Both the position numbers and the translations under genes were made by a program. DNA of 34,855 nt, taken from the NCBI GenBank assembly GCA_934307065.1, contig CAKRCD010000021.1, positions 1 to 34,855 on the forward strand, written 5' to 3'. The notes under the pieces were generated by a model that was given only the letters and a program-made list of their open reading frames with translations, did not search any database and was not told the origin of the DNA. Shown here piece by piece: positions 17,438-25,191 of this stretch. The DNA comes from an uncultured Bariatricus sp. GTDB taxonomy: Bacteria; Bacillota; Clostridia; Lachnospirales; Lachnospiraceae. Numbering within the stretch: the stretch's first letter is position 1; every line of letters starts with the position of its first letter.

Positions 17438-18340
17438 ATGAAAGCAGACTTTAAATCAGGATTTGTAACTTTGATAGGAAGACCAAATGTGGGAAAATCA
17501 ACATTGATGAACTACTTAATCGGACAGAAGATTGCGATTACATCAAATAAGCCGCAGACAACACGAAACCGGATTCAGACAGTTCTTACCACAGAAGAAG
17601 GACAGGTTGTGTTTGTTGATACACCGGGAATTCACAAGGCAAAGAATAAGCTGGGTGAATATATGGTAAATGTGGCAGAACGTACCTTGAATGAAGTGGA
17701 CGTGGTATTGTGGCTGGTGGAGCCGAGTACCTTTATCGGAGCAGGAGAGCAGCACATTATCAATCAGCTTAAGAAGGTAAAAACACCGGTGGTGCTTGTA
17801 ATCAACAAAGAGGATACTGTAAAGCGGGAGGATATCCTGCCATGTATTCTGAAATACAGTGAAGCTTACGAGTTCGCTGATATTGTTCCGGTTTCTGCAA
17901 AAACAGGAAACAATACAGATGAACTCTTGAAAGTGATTATGAAATATCTGCCGTATGGACCGCAGTTCTATGATGAAGATACGATTACAGACCAGCCGGA
18001 ACGCCAGATTGTAGCGGAAATTATCCGTGAAAAAGCATTACATGCATTGAGCGATGAAATTCCACATGGAATTGCAGTGTCTATTGAACGTATGAAAGCA
18101 CGCAAAAATGTGATAGATATCGAAGCAACGATTATTTGTGAGAGAGACTCCCATAAAGGAATCATTATCGGAAAGCAGGGAGCGATGCTGAAGAAAATCG
18201 GAAGCACCGCCCGTTATGAAATCGAGCGTCTACTGGACTGCAAGGTAAATTTACAGCTCTGGGTCAAGGTAAAGAAGGACTGGAGAGACAGTGATTTTAT
18301 GATTAAGAACTTCGGATACCGGGAAGATGACGAATTTTAA
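17438..18340 (+). CDS. era: GTPase Era (16S rRNA maturation, small-subunit assembly)
   Basis: The 300-residue protein has the Era two-domain layout. The GTPase domain has SGFVTLIGRPNVGKSTLMN (G1, near 6-24), the switch I KPQTTRNRI (near 39-47), DTPGIHKAKNKLGEYM (G3, near 63-78) and NKED (G4). The C-terminal KH domain carries the RNA-binding loop HKGIIIGKQGAMLKKIG (near 233-249). It binds the 3' end region of 16S rRNA. Start choice is uncertain: ATG 17438 gives the standard length but its GGGAG ribosome site is close (3 bases); ATG 17426 and ATG 17402 are in-frame alternatives. It is followed by yqzL and recO, the same order as in Bacillus subtilis. Confidence 0.96.
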   Translation: MKADFKSGFVTLIGRPNVGKSTLMNYLIGQKIAITSNKPQTTRNRIQTVLTTEEGQVVFVDTPGIHKAKNKLGEYMVNVAERTLNEVDVVLWLVEPSTFIGAGEQHIINQLKKVKTPVVLVINKEDTVKREDILPCILKYSEAYEFADIVPVSAKTGNNTDELLKVIMKYLPYGPQFYDEDTITDQPERQIVAEIIREKALHALSDEIPHGIAVSIERMKARKNVIDIEATIICERDSHKGIIIGKQGAMLKKIGSTARYEIERLLDCKVNLQLWVKVKKDWRDSDFMIKNFGYREDDEF

Positions 18341-18479
18341 AAGTCAAGGCATCTTGCGTAAAATTTACTGGCAGATATTATCCAGTATAGGACCGTGCGC
18401 TTTGGACACCCTAATTCTTAACATAGAAATGCAATAAAAAAGCAGAGGATATATGCAGAAGAAAAGGTGGGTGAACCAT

Positions 18480-18656
18480 ATGAAACAAGCATACTGGAAG
18501 CAGTTTGCCGAGACAGGGAAAGTGGAAGATTATCTTTATTACAAAGGAATTGAGACTTGCCAGAATATTATGGAGAAATACGAGGACCGAAAAAGTGAGC
18601 CAGCTAATCACTGTGACCGGGATGGTGCTGCAGGCGGCACCTATCGGAGAGTATGA
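18480..18656 (+). CDS. yqzL: YqzL-like small protein
   Basis: This is a small protein of 58 residues. Its N-terminal part, AYWKQFAETGKVEDYLYYK, resembles YqzL of Bacillus, which has a similar aromatic Trp-x-x-Phe...Gly-x-(I/V)-x-x-Tyr pattern and lies in the same place just before recO. Its function is not known. ATG 18480 is preceded by AGGTGG nine bases upstream; an in-frame ATG at 18453 with AGAGG close by could add nine residues. The last 62 bases overlap the start of recO in another frame, so the two are translationally coupled. Confidence 0.65.
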   Translation: MKQAYWKQFAETGKVEDYLYYKGIETCQNIMEKYEDRKSEPANHCDRDGAAGGTYRRV

Positions 18657-19347
18657 CAAAAGAATTGTTATATTGACAAAAGAAAGAGGAAAGTTGTCAG
18701 CATTTGCAAAAGGTGCCAGAAGGCCACAGAGTCATCTGGCAGGTGTGACAACCCCGTGTGCATTTGGAGAGTTCTCACTTTATGAGGGGAGAAGTTCTTA
18801 CACGATTCATTCAGCAGATATTTCGCATTATTTTGCGGAACTCAGGACAGATGTGGAAGCAGCATATTATGGATTCTATTTTCTGGAATTTGCCGATTAT
18901 TATACAAAAGAAGGAAATGATGAGCGGGAAATGCTGAAATTGTTGTTCCAGACAATGAGAGCACTTACCAGCCGCAGAATTTCTCTTGTACTGGTAAAAA
19001 ATATTTTTGAGCTGAAAGCAGTCAGTATAAACGGAGAAGGACCACAAGTGTTCCAATGTGTAAAATGCGGTGTAAAGGACCGCCCTTGTGTATTCAGTGT
19101 GAAAAACGGCGGACTGATTTGCAATGAATGTGGACGTGGGATCATAGACGGACAGGTACTTCATACATCGACATTATATGCCATGCAGTATGTTATAGCC
19201 TCTCCCGTGGAAAAGCTTTATACCTTTGAATTGAGTGCGGAAGTGCTGAATGAATTTACAAGAGTGATGGAACGATACCGGGATGTGTATGTGGAAAAAC
19301 ATTTTAAATCCCTGGATATCCTGAAACAGTTGACAGAACTTTGTTAG
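18595..19347 (+). CDS. recO: DNA repair protein RecO
   Basis: RecO loads RecA onto SSB-coated single-stranded DNA in the RecFOR pathway. The 250-residue protein has the N-terminal OB fold, ITVTGMVLQAAPIGEYDKRIVILTKERG (first ~28 residues), followed by AFAKGARRPQS, and a C-terminal helical domain with the zinc-finger cysteines CVKCG near 153-157 and CNEC near 176-179. The start is GTG 18595, with GAGG nine bases upstream and the family's normal N-terminus. The frame stays open further upstream to an ATG at 18505, but that extension is the yqzL gene read in another frame and does not look like RecO. recO therefore starts 62 bases inside yqzL. Confidence 0.93.
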   Translation: MSQLITVTGMVLQAAPIGEYDKRIVILTKERGKLSAFAKGARRPQSHLAGVTTPCAFGEFSLYEGRSSYTIHSADISHYFAELRTDVEAAYYGFYFLEFADYYTKEGNDEREMLKLLFQTMRALTSRRISLVLVKNIFELKAVSINGEGPQVFQCVKCGVKDRPCVFSVKNGGLICNECGRGIIDGQVLHTSTLYAMQYVIASPVEKLYTFELSAEVLNEFTRVMERYRDVYVEKHFKSLDILKQLTELC

Positions 19348-19395
19348 GAAAACAACAAAAACAACAGGAATACCTTATCAAAAGCGGTAAAGGAC

Positions 19396-19424
19396 TTGCA
19401 AAATACATAAGCAGTCGGTATAAT
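19396..19424 (+). promoter_or_regulatory. Promoter of glyS
   Basis: TTGCAA at 19396-19401, exactly 17 bases, then TATAAT at 19419-19424. Transcription would start near 19431, leaving a leader of only about 55 bases with a small GACGG/CCGTC hairpin. Confidence 0.75.
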
Positions 19425-19485
19425 AAAACAAATTAGACGGGACAAGTGCAGGGGTACCGTCGGAAAGAATGGGAGGATTGGTATT

Positions 19486-20877
19486 ATGGTAGAGAAGACA
19501 ATGGATAAGATAGTAGCATTGGCGAAGAGCAGAGGGTTCGTGTATCCGGGGTCTGAAATCTATGGTGGTCTTGCCAATACATGGGATTATGGGAATCTCG
19601 GGGTAGAGCTGAAGAATAATGTAAAAAGAGCATGGTGGAAAAAATTCATTCAGGAGAGTCCTTATAACGTAGGTGTGGATTGTGCAATTCTGATGAATCC
19701 ACAGACATGGGTGGCTTCCGGACATTTGGGAGGATTTAGCGACCCGCTTATGGACTGTAAAGAATGTCATGAACGTTTCCGCGCAGATAAGATGATTGAA
19801 GATTATGCAGCACAGCATGGAATCCAGCTTGATGACAGTGTAGATGCATGGTCACATGAAAAGATGGAGAACTTTATCAAAGAACATGAGGTACCGTGTC
19901 CAAGTTGTGGAAAACATAATTTTACCGAGATTCGTGAGTTTAACCTGATGTTTAAGACATTCCAGGGAGTTACAGAGGATGCAAAGAATGTGGTTTATTT
20001 AAGACCGGAAACAGCACAGGGTATTTTCGTAAACTTTAAGAATGTACAGCGTACTTCCAGAAAGAAAATTCCGTTTGGTATCGGACAGATTGGTAAATCT
20101 TTCCGTAATGAGATTACGCCGGGTAACTTCACTTTCCGTACCCGTGAATTTGAGCAGATGGAACTGGAATTCTTCTGCAAGCCGGGAACAGATTTAGACT
20201 GGTTTGCATACTGGAAGAAGTTCTGTGTAGACTGGTTATTATCCCTTGGTATGAAAGAAGACGAGATGCGTGCCCGTGACCATTCACCGGAAGAATTGTG
20301 CTTCTACAGTAAGGCAACAACAGATATCGAATTTTTATTCCCGTTTGGATGGGGCGAACTTTGGGGAATCGCAGATAGAACGGATTATGACCTTTCACAG
20401 CATCAAGAAGTGTCAAAGCAGGATATGACTTACTTTGATGATGAGACACAGGAAAAATATGTTCCTTATGTTATTGAGCCATCTCTTGGAGCGGACCGTG
20501 TGGTTCTTGCATTCCTTTGTGGAGCTTATGATGAGGAGGAACTGGAAGGCGGAGATGTGCGTACTGTGCTTCACTTCCATCCTCAGCTTGCACCGGTTAA
20601 GATTGGTGTGCTTCCGCTTTCAAAGAAGTTAAATGCAGGTGCAGAGAAAATTTACGCAGAACTCAGCAAGTACTACAACTGCGAATTTGATGACAGAGGA
20701 AATATCGGTAAGAGATACCGTCGTCAGGATGAAATCGGTACTCCATTCTGTATCACATACGATTTTGAATCAGAAGAAGATGGTGCAGTAACTGTCCGTG
20801 ACCGTGATACAATGGAACAGGAAAGAATCAAAATTGAAGATTTGAAAGCTTACTTTGAAAAGAAGTTTGCATGGTAA
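19486..20877 (+). CDS. glyS: Glycyl-tRNA synthetase, single-chain dimeric (alpha2) type
   Basis: This class II enzyme charges tRNA-Gly with glycine. The 463-residue length and the opening [24 protein letters not shown] (first ~35 residues) identify the alpha2 type rather than the two-subunit GlyQ/GlyS. Motif 2 is [16 protein letters not shown] (near 207-222) and motif 3 is [12 protein letters not shown] (near 331-342). PCPSCGKHN near 137-145 and CKEC near 88-91 form a likely metal site. GGGAGG nine bases upstream fixes the start. It lies downstream of recO, where many Firmicutes carry glyQ and glyS, so the type differs while the position is kept. Its own promoter and a terminator make it monocistronic. 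Confidence 0.96.
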   Translation: MVEKTMDKIVALAKSRGFVYPGSEIYGGLANTWDYGNLGVELKNNVKRAWWKKFIQESPYNVGVDCAILMNPQTWVASGHLGGFSDPLMDCKECHERFRADKMIEDYAAQHGIQLDDSVDAWSHEKMENFIKEHEVPCPSCGKHNFTEIREFNLMFKTFQGVTEDAKNVVYLRPETAQGIFVNFKNVQRTSRKKIPFGIGQIGKSFRNEITPGNFTFRTREFEQMELEFFCKPGTDLDWFAYWKKFCVDWLLSLGMKEDEMRARDHSPEELCFYSKATTDIEFLFPFGWGELWGIADRTDYDLSQHQEVSKQDMTYFDDETQEKYVPYVIEPSLGADRVVLAFLCGAYDEEELEGGDVRTVLHFHPQLAPVKIGVLPLSKKLNAGAEKIYAELSKYYNCEFDDRGNIGKRYRRQDEIGTPFCITYDFESEEDGAVTVRDRDTMEQERIKIEDLKAYFEKKFAW

Positions 20878-20890
20878 AAGAGAATTCAGG

Positions 20891-20919
20891 CAGCTCCCAC
20901 ATTAAGCGGGAGCTGTTTT
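20891..20919 (+). terminator. Terminator of glyS
   Basis: CAGCTCCC (20891-20898) pairs with GGGAGCTG (20908-20915), followed by TTTT and, a little further on, a second T-rich stretch (20928-20936). Confidence 0.8.
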
Positions 20920-20949
20920 ACATTCACTCTTTTTTTCACAACAGAACTG

Positions 20950-20958
20950 TGCTACAAT
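20950..20958 (+). promoter_or_regulatory. Extended -10 promoter of the folate operon
   Basis: TGCTACAAT gives TGn plus TACAAT at 20953-20958. No good -35 is seen (a T-run lies at the right distance), which fits an extended -10 promoter. It is 39 bases before folC. Confidence 0.5.
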
Positions 20959-20997
20959 AAAAAACAGTAGTATTTTAGAGGTAGAAGGGAAAAAAAT

Positions 20998-22302
20998 ATG
21001 TTATACGAAGAAGCAAGGGTATATTTGGAACATGTGTCGAAATACGGAAGTGTACTTGGCTTGGAAAGTATAAGACATTTGATGGAAGAACTTGGCAATC
21101 CCCAGAATGAACTTCAGGTAATTCATATTGCAGGAACCAATGGCAAAGGCTCCATTCTTGCCTATGTATCTACTGTACTTCAGTGCGCAGGATGGAAAGT
21201 CGGAAGATACATTTCACCTACGGTTATGGAATATCTGGAACGTTTTCAGATTGATGGGGAATATATGCCAAAAGAAGTGCTGTTACCGATTGTAGAAGAA
21301 GTGAAATGGGCAGCCGAACAGATGCAGATGAAAGGGATGCCGTATCCAACAGTATTTGAAATAGAAACAGCGATTGCATTTGTATATTTTGCAAGAGAAA
21401 ATTGTGATTATGTAGTACTGGAAACCGGACTTGGAGGACGGCTGGATGCTACTAATATTGTAAAGAATACGAAAGTCTGTGTATTTGCGTCAATCAGTAT
21501 GGACCATATGGCGGTGCTTGGCAATACCCTTGCTGAAATTACTGAAGAAAAAGCTGGAATCTTAAAAACAGAATCAGTGGCAGTCTCTTATCCTCAAACA
21601 GAAGAAGTACGTAAGATTTTACAGCAAAAGGCAGATGAAAAGAACATACCTCTTTGGTTTGCGGATAAGGAGCAGGTAGTTGTTCAAAAGGAAGAACTTG
21701 GCAGCCAGAACTTTTCTTACAAAGAGTTCCAGGATGTAGAGATACAACTTACAGGAAGAAATCAGATAGAAAATGCGATTACAGCATTGGAAGTAATTCG
21801 TGCCTTAAGAAATCAAAATATGTCTATTCCGGATGAAGCGATTTATCAGGGCATGCGAAGAACCGTATGGCCGGGAAGGTTTCAGGTTCTGGAAGCCTCC
21901 CCACTGGTAATCGTTGATGGTGCACATAACGAGGATGCCACGCGGAGATTAGCAGAGAATATCCAAACGTATTTACAAGGCAGGCCGATAATCGGAGTGA
22001 TGGGTGTTTTCAAGGATAAAGCATACAAGACAATTATAGAAATTATGCAGCCTTACCTGGAATATGTGTACACCATCGATTTACCAAACAAAGATCGGAC
22101 TCTTGACCGAAGAGAACTGGTAAGAGTGCTGAAGGCACAAGGGATAAGCGCGGAAGATTGCGAAAGTGTGGAAAAAGCACTGAGAAAGGCGAAAAAGAGT
22201 GCAAAAGACGGACAGGCAGTCCTTGTATTTGGTTCCCTTTCGTATCTTGGGGAAGTTATTCGTCTGGAGAAAGAAATAGAAAGTGACAGATGGAAAATGT
22301 AA
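20998..22302 (+). CDS. folC: Folylpolyglutamate synthase / dihydrofolate synthase
   Basis: The enzyme adds glutamate to dihydropteroate and then extends the polyglutamate tail of folates, using ATP. The 434-residue length fits. The ATP-binding loop is HIAGTNGKGS near residues 43-52, and the family segments VLETGLGGRLDATN near 140-153 and SMDHMAVLGNTLAEI near 165-179 are present. The Mur-ligase C-terminal domain starts with WPGRFQVLEASPLVIVDGAHNEDA near 290-313. GTAGAAGGGA precedes the ATG. It is the first gene of the folate operon; folE follows after 43 bases. Confidence 0.97.
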   Translation: MLYEEARVYLEHVSKYGSVLGLESIRHLMEELGNPQNELQVIHIAGTNGKGSILAYVSTVLQCAGWKVGRYISPTVMEYLERFQIDGEYMPKEVLLPIVEEVKWAAEQMQMKGMPYPTVFEIETAIAFVYFARENCDYVVLETGLGGRLDATNIVKNTKVCVFASISMDHMAVLGNTLAEITEEKAGILKTESVAVSYPQTEEVRKILQQKADEKNIPLWFADKEQVVVQKEELGSQNFSYKEFQDVEIQLTGRNQIENAITALEVIRALRNQNMSIPDEAIYQGMRRTVWPGRFQVLEASPLVIVDGAHNEDATRRLAENIQTYLQGRPIIGVMGVFKDKAYKTIIEIMQPYLEYVYTIDLPNKDRTLDRRELVRVLKAQGISAEDCESVEKALRKAKKSAKDGQAVLVFGSLSYLGEVIRLEKEIESDRWKM

Positions 22303-22345
22303 CAAAAGACAGACAGGGGTATAGAGAAAGAAGAAGGAAAAGATT

Positions 22346-22903
22346 ATGGTTGACAGAGAAAAAGTGGAGCAGGCAGTCAGACTGTTGTTAGAAGGAATCG
22401 GAGAGAACCCGAATCGGGAGGGATTGTTGGAAACGCCTGAGCGGATTGCACGTATGTATGAAGAAATCTGTGGAGGAATGGAGGAATCAGCCGAGACACA
22501 TTTACAAAAAACTTTTACCGCAGAAAATACAGAAATGGTAGTGGAAAAGGATATCACGTTTTATTCCATGTGTGAACATCATATGATGCCGTTTTACGGA
22601 AAAGCACACATTGCTTATATCCCAGATGGCAAGGTGGTGGGCTTAAGCAAGCTGGCACGTACCGTAGAAGTGTATGCAAAACGTTTACAGATTCAGGAAA
22701 AAATGACTGTGGAAATTGCAGAGGCACTGATGCAGTATCTTGCACCGAAGGGTGTAATGGTTCTGTTGGAGGCGGAACATATGTGTATGACAATGAGGGG
22801 CATTAAGAAACCGGGAAGTAAAACCGTGAGTGTGGCGGTGCGCGGTGTGTTTGAAGAAAATGAGCGACTTCAAAATATGTTTTTCCGCATGGTACAGGAG
22901 TAG
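22346..22903 (+). CDS. folE: GTP cyclohydrolase I
   Basis: The enzyme converts GTP to 7,8-dihydroneopterin triphosphate, the first step of folate synthesis. The 185-residue length is typical. The zinc ligands are Cys76 and His79 in [10 protein letters not shown] and Cys147 in [31 protein letters not shown] near 94-116 is the highly conserved substrate/oligomer region. It probably acts as a homodecamer in the cytoplasm. The gene for the HD protein starts eight bases after the stop. Confidence 0.98.
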   Translation: MVDREKVEQAVRLLLEGIGENPNREGLLETPERIARMYEEICGGMEESAETHLQKTFTAENTEMVVEKDITFYSMCEHHMMPFYGKAHIAYIPDGKVVGLSKLARTVEVYAKRLQIQEKMTVEIAEALMQYLAPKGVMVLLEAEHMCMTMRGIKKPGSKTVSVAVRGVFEENERLQNMFFRMVQE

Positions 22904-22911
22904 AAGGAACT

Positions 22912-23424
22912 ATGGATAAGACCAGAAGAGAAACAGAACTGGGAAAAATGGAACGGGTGTGGCGTATTTTTACACATCCGTTTTATATTCAAAATTTAAA
23001 GGAGAATAAGAAGTGCGAAAAAGAGCGGATTTTCTGTAAACATGATGTGCCCCATTTTCTGGATGTGGCAAGGCTTGCATATATTCTGAAACTGGAACGG
23101 GGGTATCCGGTAGAAAAAGAACTGATTTATGCAGCAGCACTCCTGCATGATATAGGAAAATGGCAGCAGTATGAACACAAAATCCCGCATGAAGTATCAA
23201 GTGCAGAGATTGCCGAAGATATATTGAAAGCAAGTGGCTTTGATGAGCAGGAACGAACATATATCATAAGGGCAATTCGTGGACACCGGGAAGGAACGGA
23301 AGCCGGGGAACTGGCAGAAATACTGTATGATGCAGATAAGCTTTCTCGTCCCTGCTTTGCATGCGAGGCAGAAAAGGAATGCAACTGGAGTGAAGAAAAG
23401 AAGAATAAGCGGATAGGATGGTAG
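22912..23424 (+). CDS. HD-domain phosphohydrolase with Cys-rich tail, in the folate operon
   Basis: The 170-residue protein has a metal-dependent HD-domain core: His43 in KHDVPHFLDVARLA, the HD pair His79-Asp80 in ALLHDIGKW, and GHREG with a further DADKLSR near 140-146. HD proteins typically remove phosphate or pyrophosphate from nucleotides and related compounds. The tail has a CX2CX5C cluster (C148, C151, C157) followed by NW, which could bind zinc or an iron-sulfur cluster. It sits between folE (8 bases) and folP (3 bases). The operon has no NudB/FolQ-type enzyme, so a role in dephosphorylating dihydroneopterin triphosphate is possible. This is inference; the activity is not shown by sequence. 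Confidence 0.85.
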   Translation: MDKTRRETELGKMERVWRIFTHPFYIQNLKENKKCEKERIFCKHDVPHFLDVARLAYILKLERGYPVEKELIYAAALLHDIGKWQQYEHKIPHEVSSAEIAEDILKASGFDEQERTYIIRAIRGHREGTEAGELAEILYDADKLSRPCFACEAEKECNWSEEKKNKRIGW

Positions 23425-23427
23425 AGA

Positions 23428-24237
23428 ATGAGAATAGGAGCAAAAGAATTTGATACAAAGCATCACACTTATATTATGGGAATCTTGAATATAACCCCGG
23501 ATTCCTTTTCCGATGGGGGAAAATGGAATCAACAGGACAAGGCACTGAAGCATGTGGAGGAAATGATTGCAGATGGAGCGGATATTCTGGATGTGGGTGG
23601 CGAATCCACACGGCCGGGGCATGAGCAGATTAGTGATGAAGAAGAAATTGCCCGTGTTACTCCGGTGATAGAAGCCGTGAAAAAAGAATTTGACATTCCG
23701 GTATCCATAGACACTTATAAGAGTCATGTGGCAGAGGCTGCCATTCAGGCAGGGGCAGATCTGGTAAATGATATCTGGGGTTTTTTGTATGATGATAAAA
23801 TGGCAGAAGTGGTAAAACGCTATCAGGTAGCAGCTTGTCTGATGCATAACCGGGAGCAGGCAATATATAAGGATTTTCTTACAGATATGTGTGCGGACCT
23901 CAGGAAATGCATTAAAAAAGCAAAGGCAGCAGAAATCGGGGATGACAAGATTATTCTGGACCCGGGAGTCGGATTTGGAAAGACTTACGAAATGAATCTG
24001 GATGTAATGAAACATTTAAGTATCTTTCATGAGCTTGGTTATCCGCTTCTTTTGGGTACTTCCAGAAAATCCATGATTGGAAATGCCTTGAATCTGCCGG
24101 TAACAGAGCGGGAAGAGGGAACTTTGGTAACAACAGTAATGGCAGTGGAACAGGGCTATGGATTTGTCAGAGTCCATGATGTGAAGAAGAATAAGCGGGC
24201 AATCCAGATGACGGAAGCTATTCTGGAAAGAGCATAG
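23428..24237 (+). CDS. folP: Dihydropteroate synthase
   Basis: The enzyme joins 6-hydroxymethyl-dihydropterin diphosphate to p-aminobenzoate; it is the sulfonamide target. The 269-residue TIM-barrel protein carries the two classic signatures: MGILNITPDSFSDGG near 17-31 and DILDVGGESTRPG near 52-64. Later motifs are SIDTYKSHVAEAAI, AGADLVNDIWGF, ILDPGVGFGKT near 172-182 and LLGTSRKSMIG near 207-217. The start ATG lies three bases after the HD gene's stop, with AGGATGGTAG as ribosome site, so translation is coupled. folBK follows. Confidence 0.98.
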   Translation: MRIGAKEFDTKHHTYIMGILNITPDSFSDGGKWNQQDKALKHVEEMIADGADILDVGGESTRPGHEQISDEEEIARVTPVIEAVKKEFDIPVSIDTYKSHVAEAAIQAGADLVNDIWGFLYDDKMAEVVKRYQVAACLMHNREQAIYKDFLTDMCADLRKCIKKAKAAEIGDDKIILDPGVGFGKTYEMNLDVMKHLSIFHELGYPLLLGTSRKSMIGNALNLPVTEREEGTLVTTVMAVEQGYGFVRVHDVKKNKRAIQMTEAILERA

Positions 24238-24261
24238 TCAGAGAAGAAAGTGGACGAAAAA

Positions 24262-25119
24262 ATGGATGAAATCAGAATCAATAATTTAGAAATATTTGCA
24301 AATCACGGTGTATTTCCAGAAGAAAATAAACTGGGACAGAAATTCGTAGTGTCATGTACGCTTTATCTGGATACACGGAAAGCAGGGAAAGGCGACCGGT
24401 TAGAAGATTCCGTTCATTATGGACTGATTGCGCAGGTCATCAAAAAAGAAATGGAAAGCCATACCTTTGCCCTTATTGAGTGTGTTGCGGAACATCTGGC
24501 AGACATAATTCTGGATTTTGATGAAAAAATCCGGGAAGTGGAAATCGAAGTGAAGAAGCCGTGGGCACCGGTGGGACTGCCGCTTGAGGATGTGTCTGTG
24601 ACAATCCGAAGAAAATGGCATGAGGTTTATGTAGCATTTGGCTCTAATATGGGAGAACGTGACCGATATATTGAACAGGGAATAGAAGCGCTGAAGAAAC
24701 AAAAGGACTGCAGGATTTTAAAAGTGTCTTCTGTTATGGAAACAGAGCCATACGGTGTGAAAGAACAGGATAAATTCTTAAATGGCGTTCTGAAAATGGA
24801 AACCAAACTTATGCCATATGAACTGCTTGATGTGCTGCACCTGATAGAAGCAGAGGCAAAACGGGAACGAAAGTTTCACTGGGGACCAAGGACGTTAGAT
24901 TTGGATATCTTATTGTATGATGATTTGATTTGGCAGGAAGATGATTTATGTATTCCTCATGTCGATATGCAGAATCGTTTCTTCGTACTTGGTCCTATGG
25001 CGGAAATTGCTCCGTATAAGAGACATCCGGTGTATGGACTGACTATAAAGGAAATGCTGGAACAATTAGAGAAAACAGAAAAGCAGGACAGTAATTTGAG
25101 CGACACTGGAGAAAGTTAG
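24262..25119 (+). CDS. folK: Bifunctional dihydroneopterin aldolase / HPPK (FolB-FolK fusion)
   Basis: The 285-residue protein has two enzymes in one chain. Residues 1 to about 117 are dihydroneopterin aldolase (FolB): IRINNLEIFANHGVFPEE at the start, a conserved Tyr in SVHYGLI, and KPWAPVGLPLEDVSV near 98-112 with the catalytic Lys. From about 120 comes 6-hydroxymethyl-dihydropterin pyrophosphokinase (FolK): YVAFGSNMGERDRYIEQGI, then RKFHWGPRTLDLDILLYDD near 206-224, with the Asp-x-Asp magnesium ligands. They make and then pyrophosphorylate the FolP substrate. GTG 24250 is an in-frame alternative start. This last gene of the operon has no clear terminator before the next promoter. Confidence 0.96.
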   Translation: MDEIRINNLEIFANHGVFPEENKLGQKFVVSCTLYLDTRKAGKGDRLEDSVHYGLIAQVIKKEMESHTFALIECVAEHLADIILDFDEKIREVEIEVKKPWAPVGLPLEDVSVTIRRKWHEVYVAFGSNMGERDRYIEQGIEALKKQKDCRILKVSSVMETEPYGVKEQDKFLNGVLKMETKLMPYELLDVLHLIEAEAKRERKFHWGPRTLDLDILLYDDLIWQEDDLCIPHVDMQNRFFVLGPMAEIAPYKRHPVYGLTIKEMLEQLEKTEKQDSNLSDTGES

Positions 25120-25120
25120 A

Positions 25121-25149
25121 TTGCATTTTTGGAAAATAAAGTATATACT
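25121..25149 (+). promoter_or_regulatory. Promoter of the M18 aminopeptidase gene
   Basis: TTGCAT at 25121-25126, 17 bases, then TATACT at 25144-25149 (an overlapping TATAAT at 25149-25154 is 22 bases from this -35). The hexamer begins two bases after the folBK stop codon. Confidence 0.6.
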
Positions 25150-25191
25150 ATAATATAGGAAGAAAAACATACAGAGGGAAAGGAGATTCCA

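Noticed and set aside
19431..19485. Possible T-box leader before glyS (GGGGTACCG resembles the T-box core)
   Set aside because: The leader from the predicted start to the ATG is only about 55 bases, there is no stem I specifier loop and no terminator, so a T-box cannot be supported.
23197..24015. 272-codon minus-strand open frame across folP
   Set aside because: It overlaps the HD and folP genes, both certain on the + strand, and its translation is Cys/Phe/His-rich with no recognisable domain.
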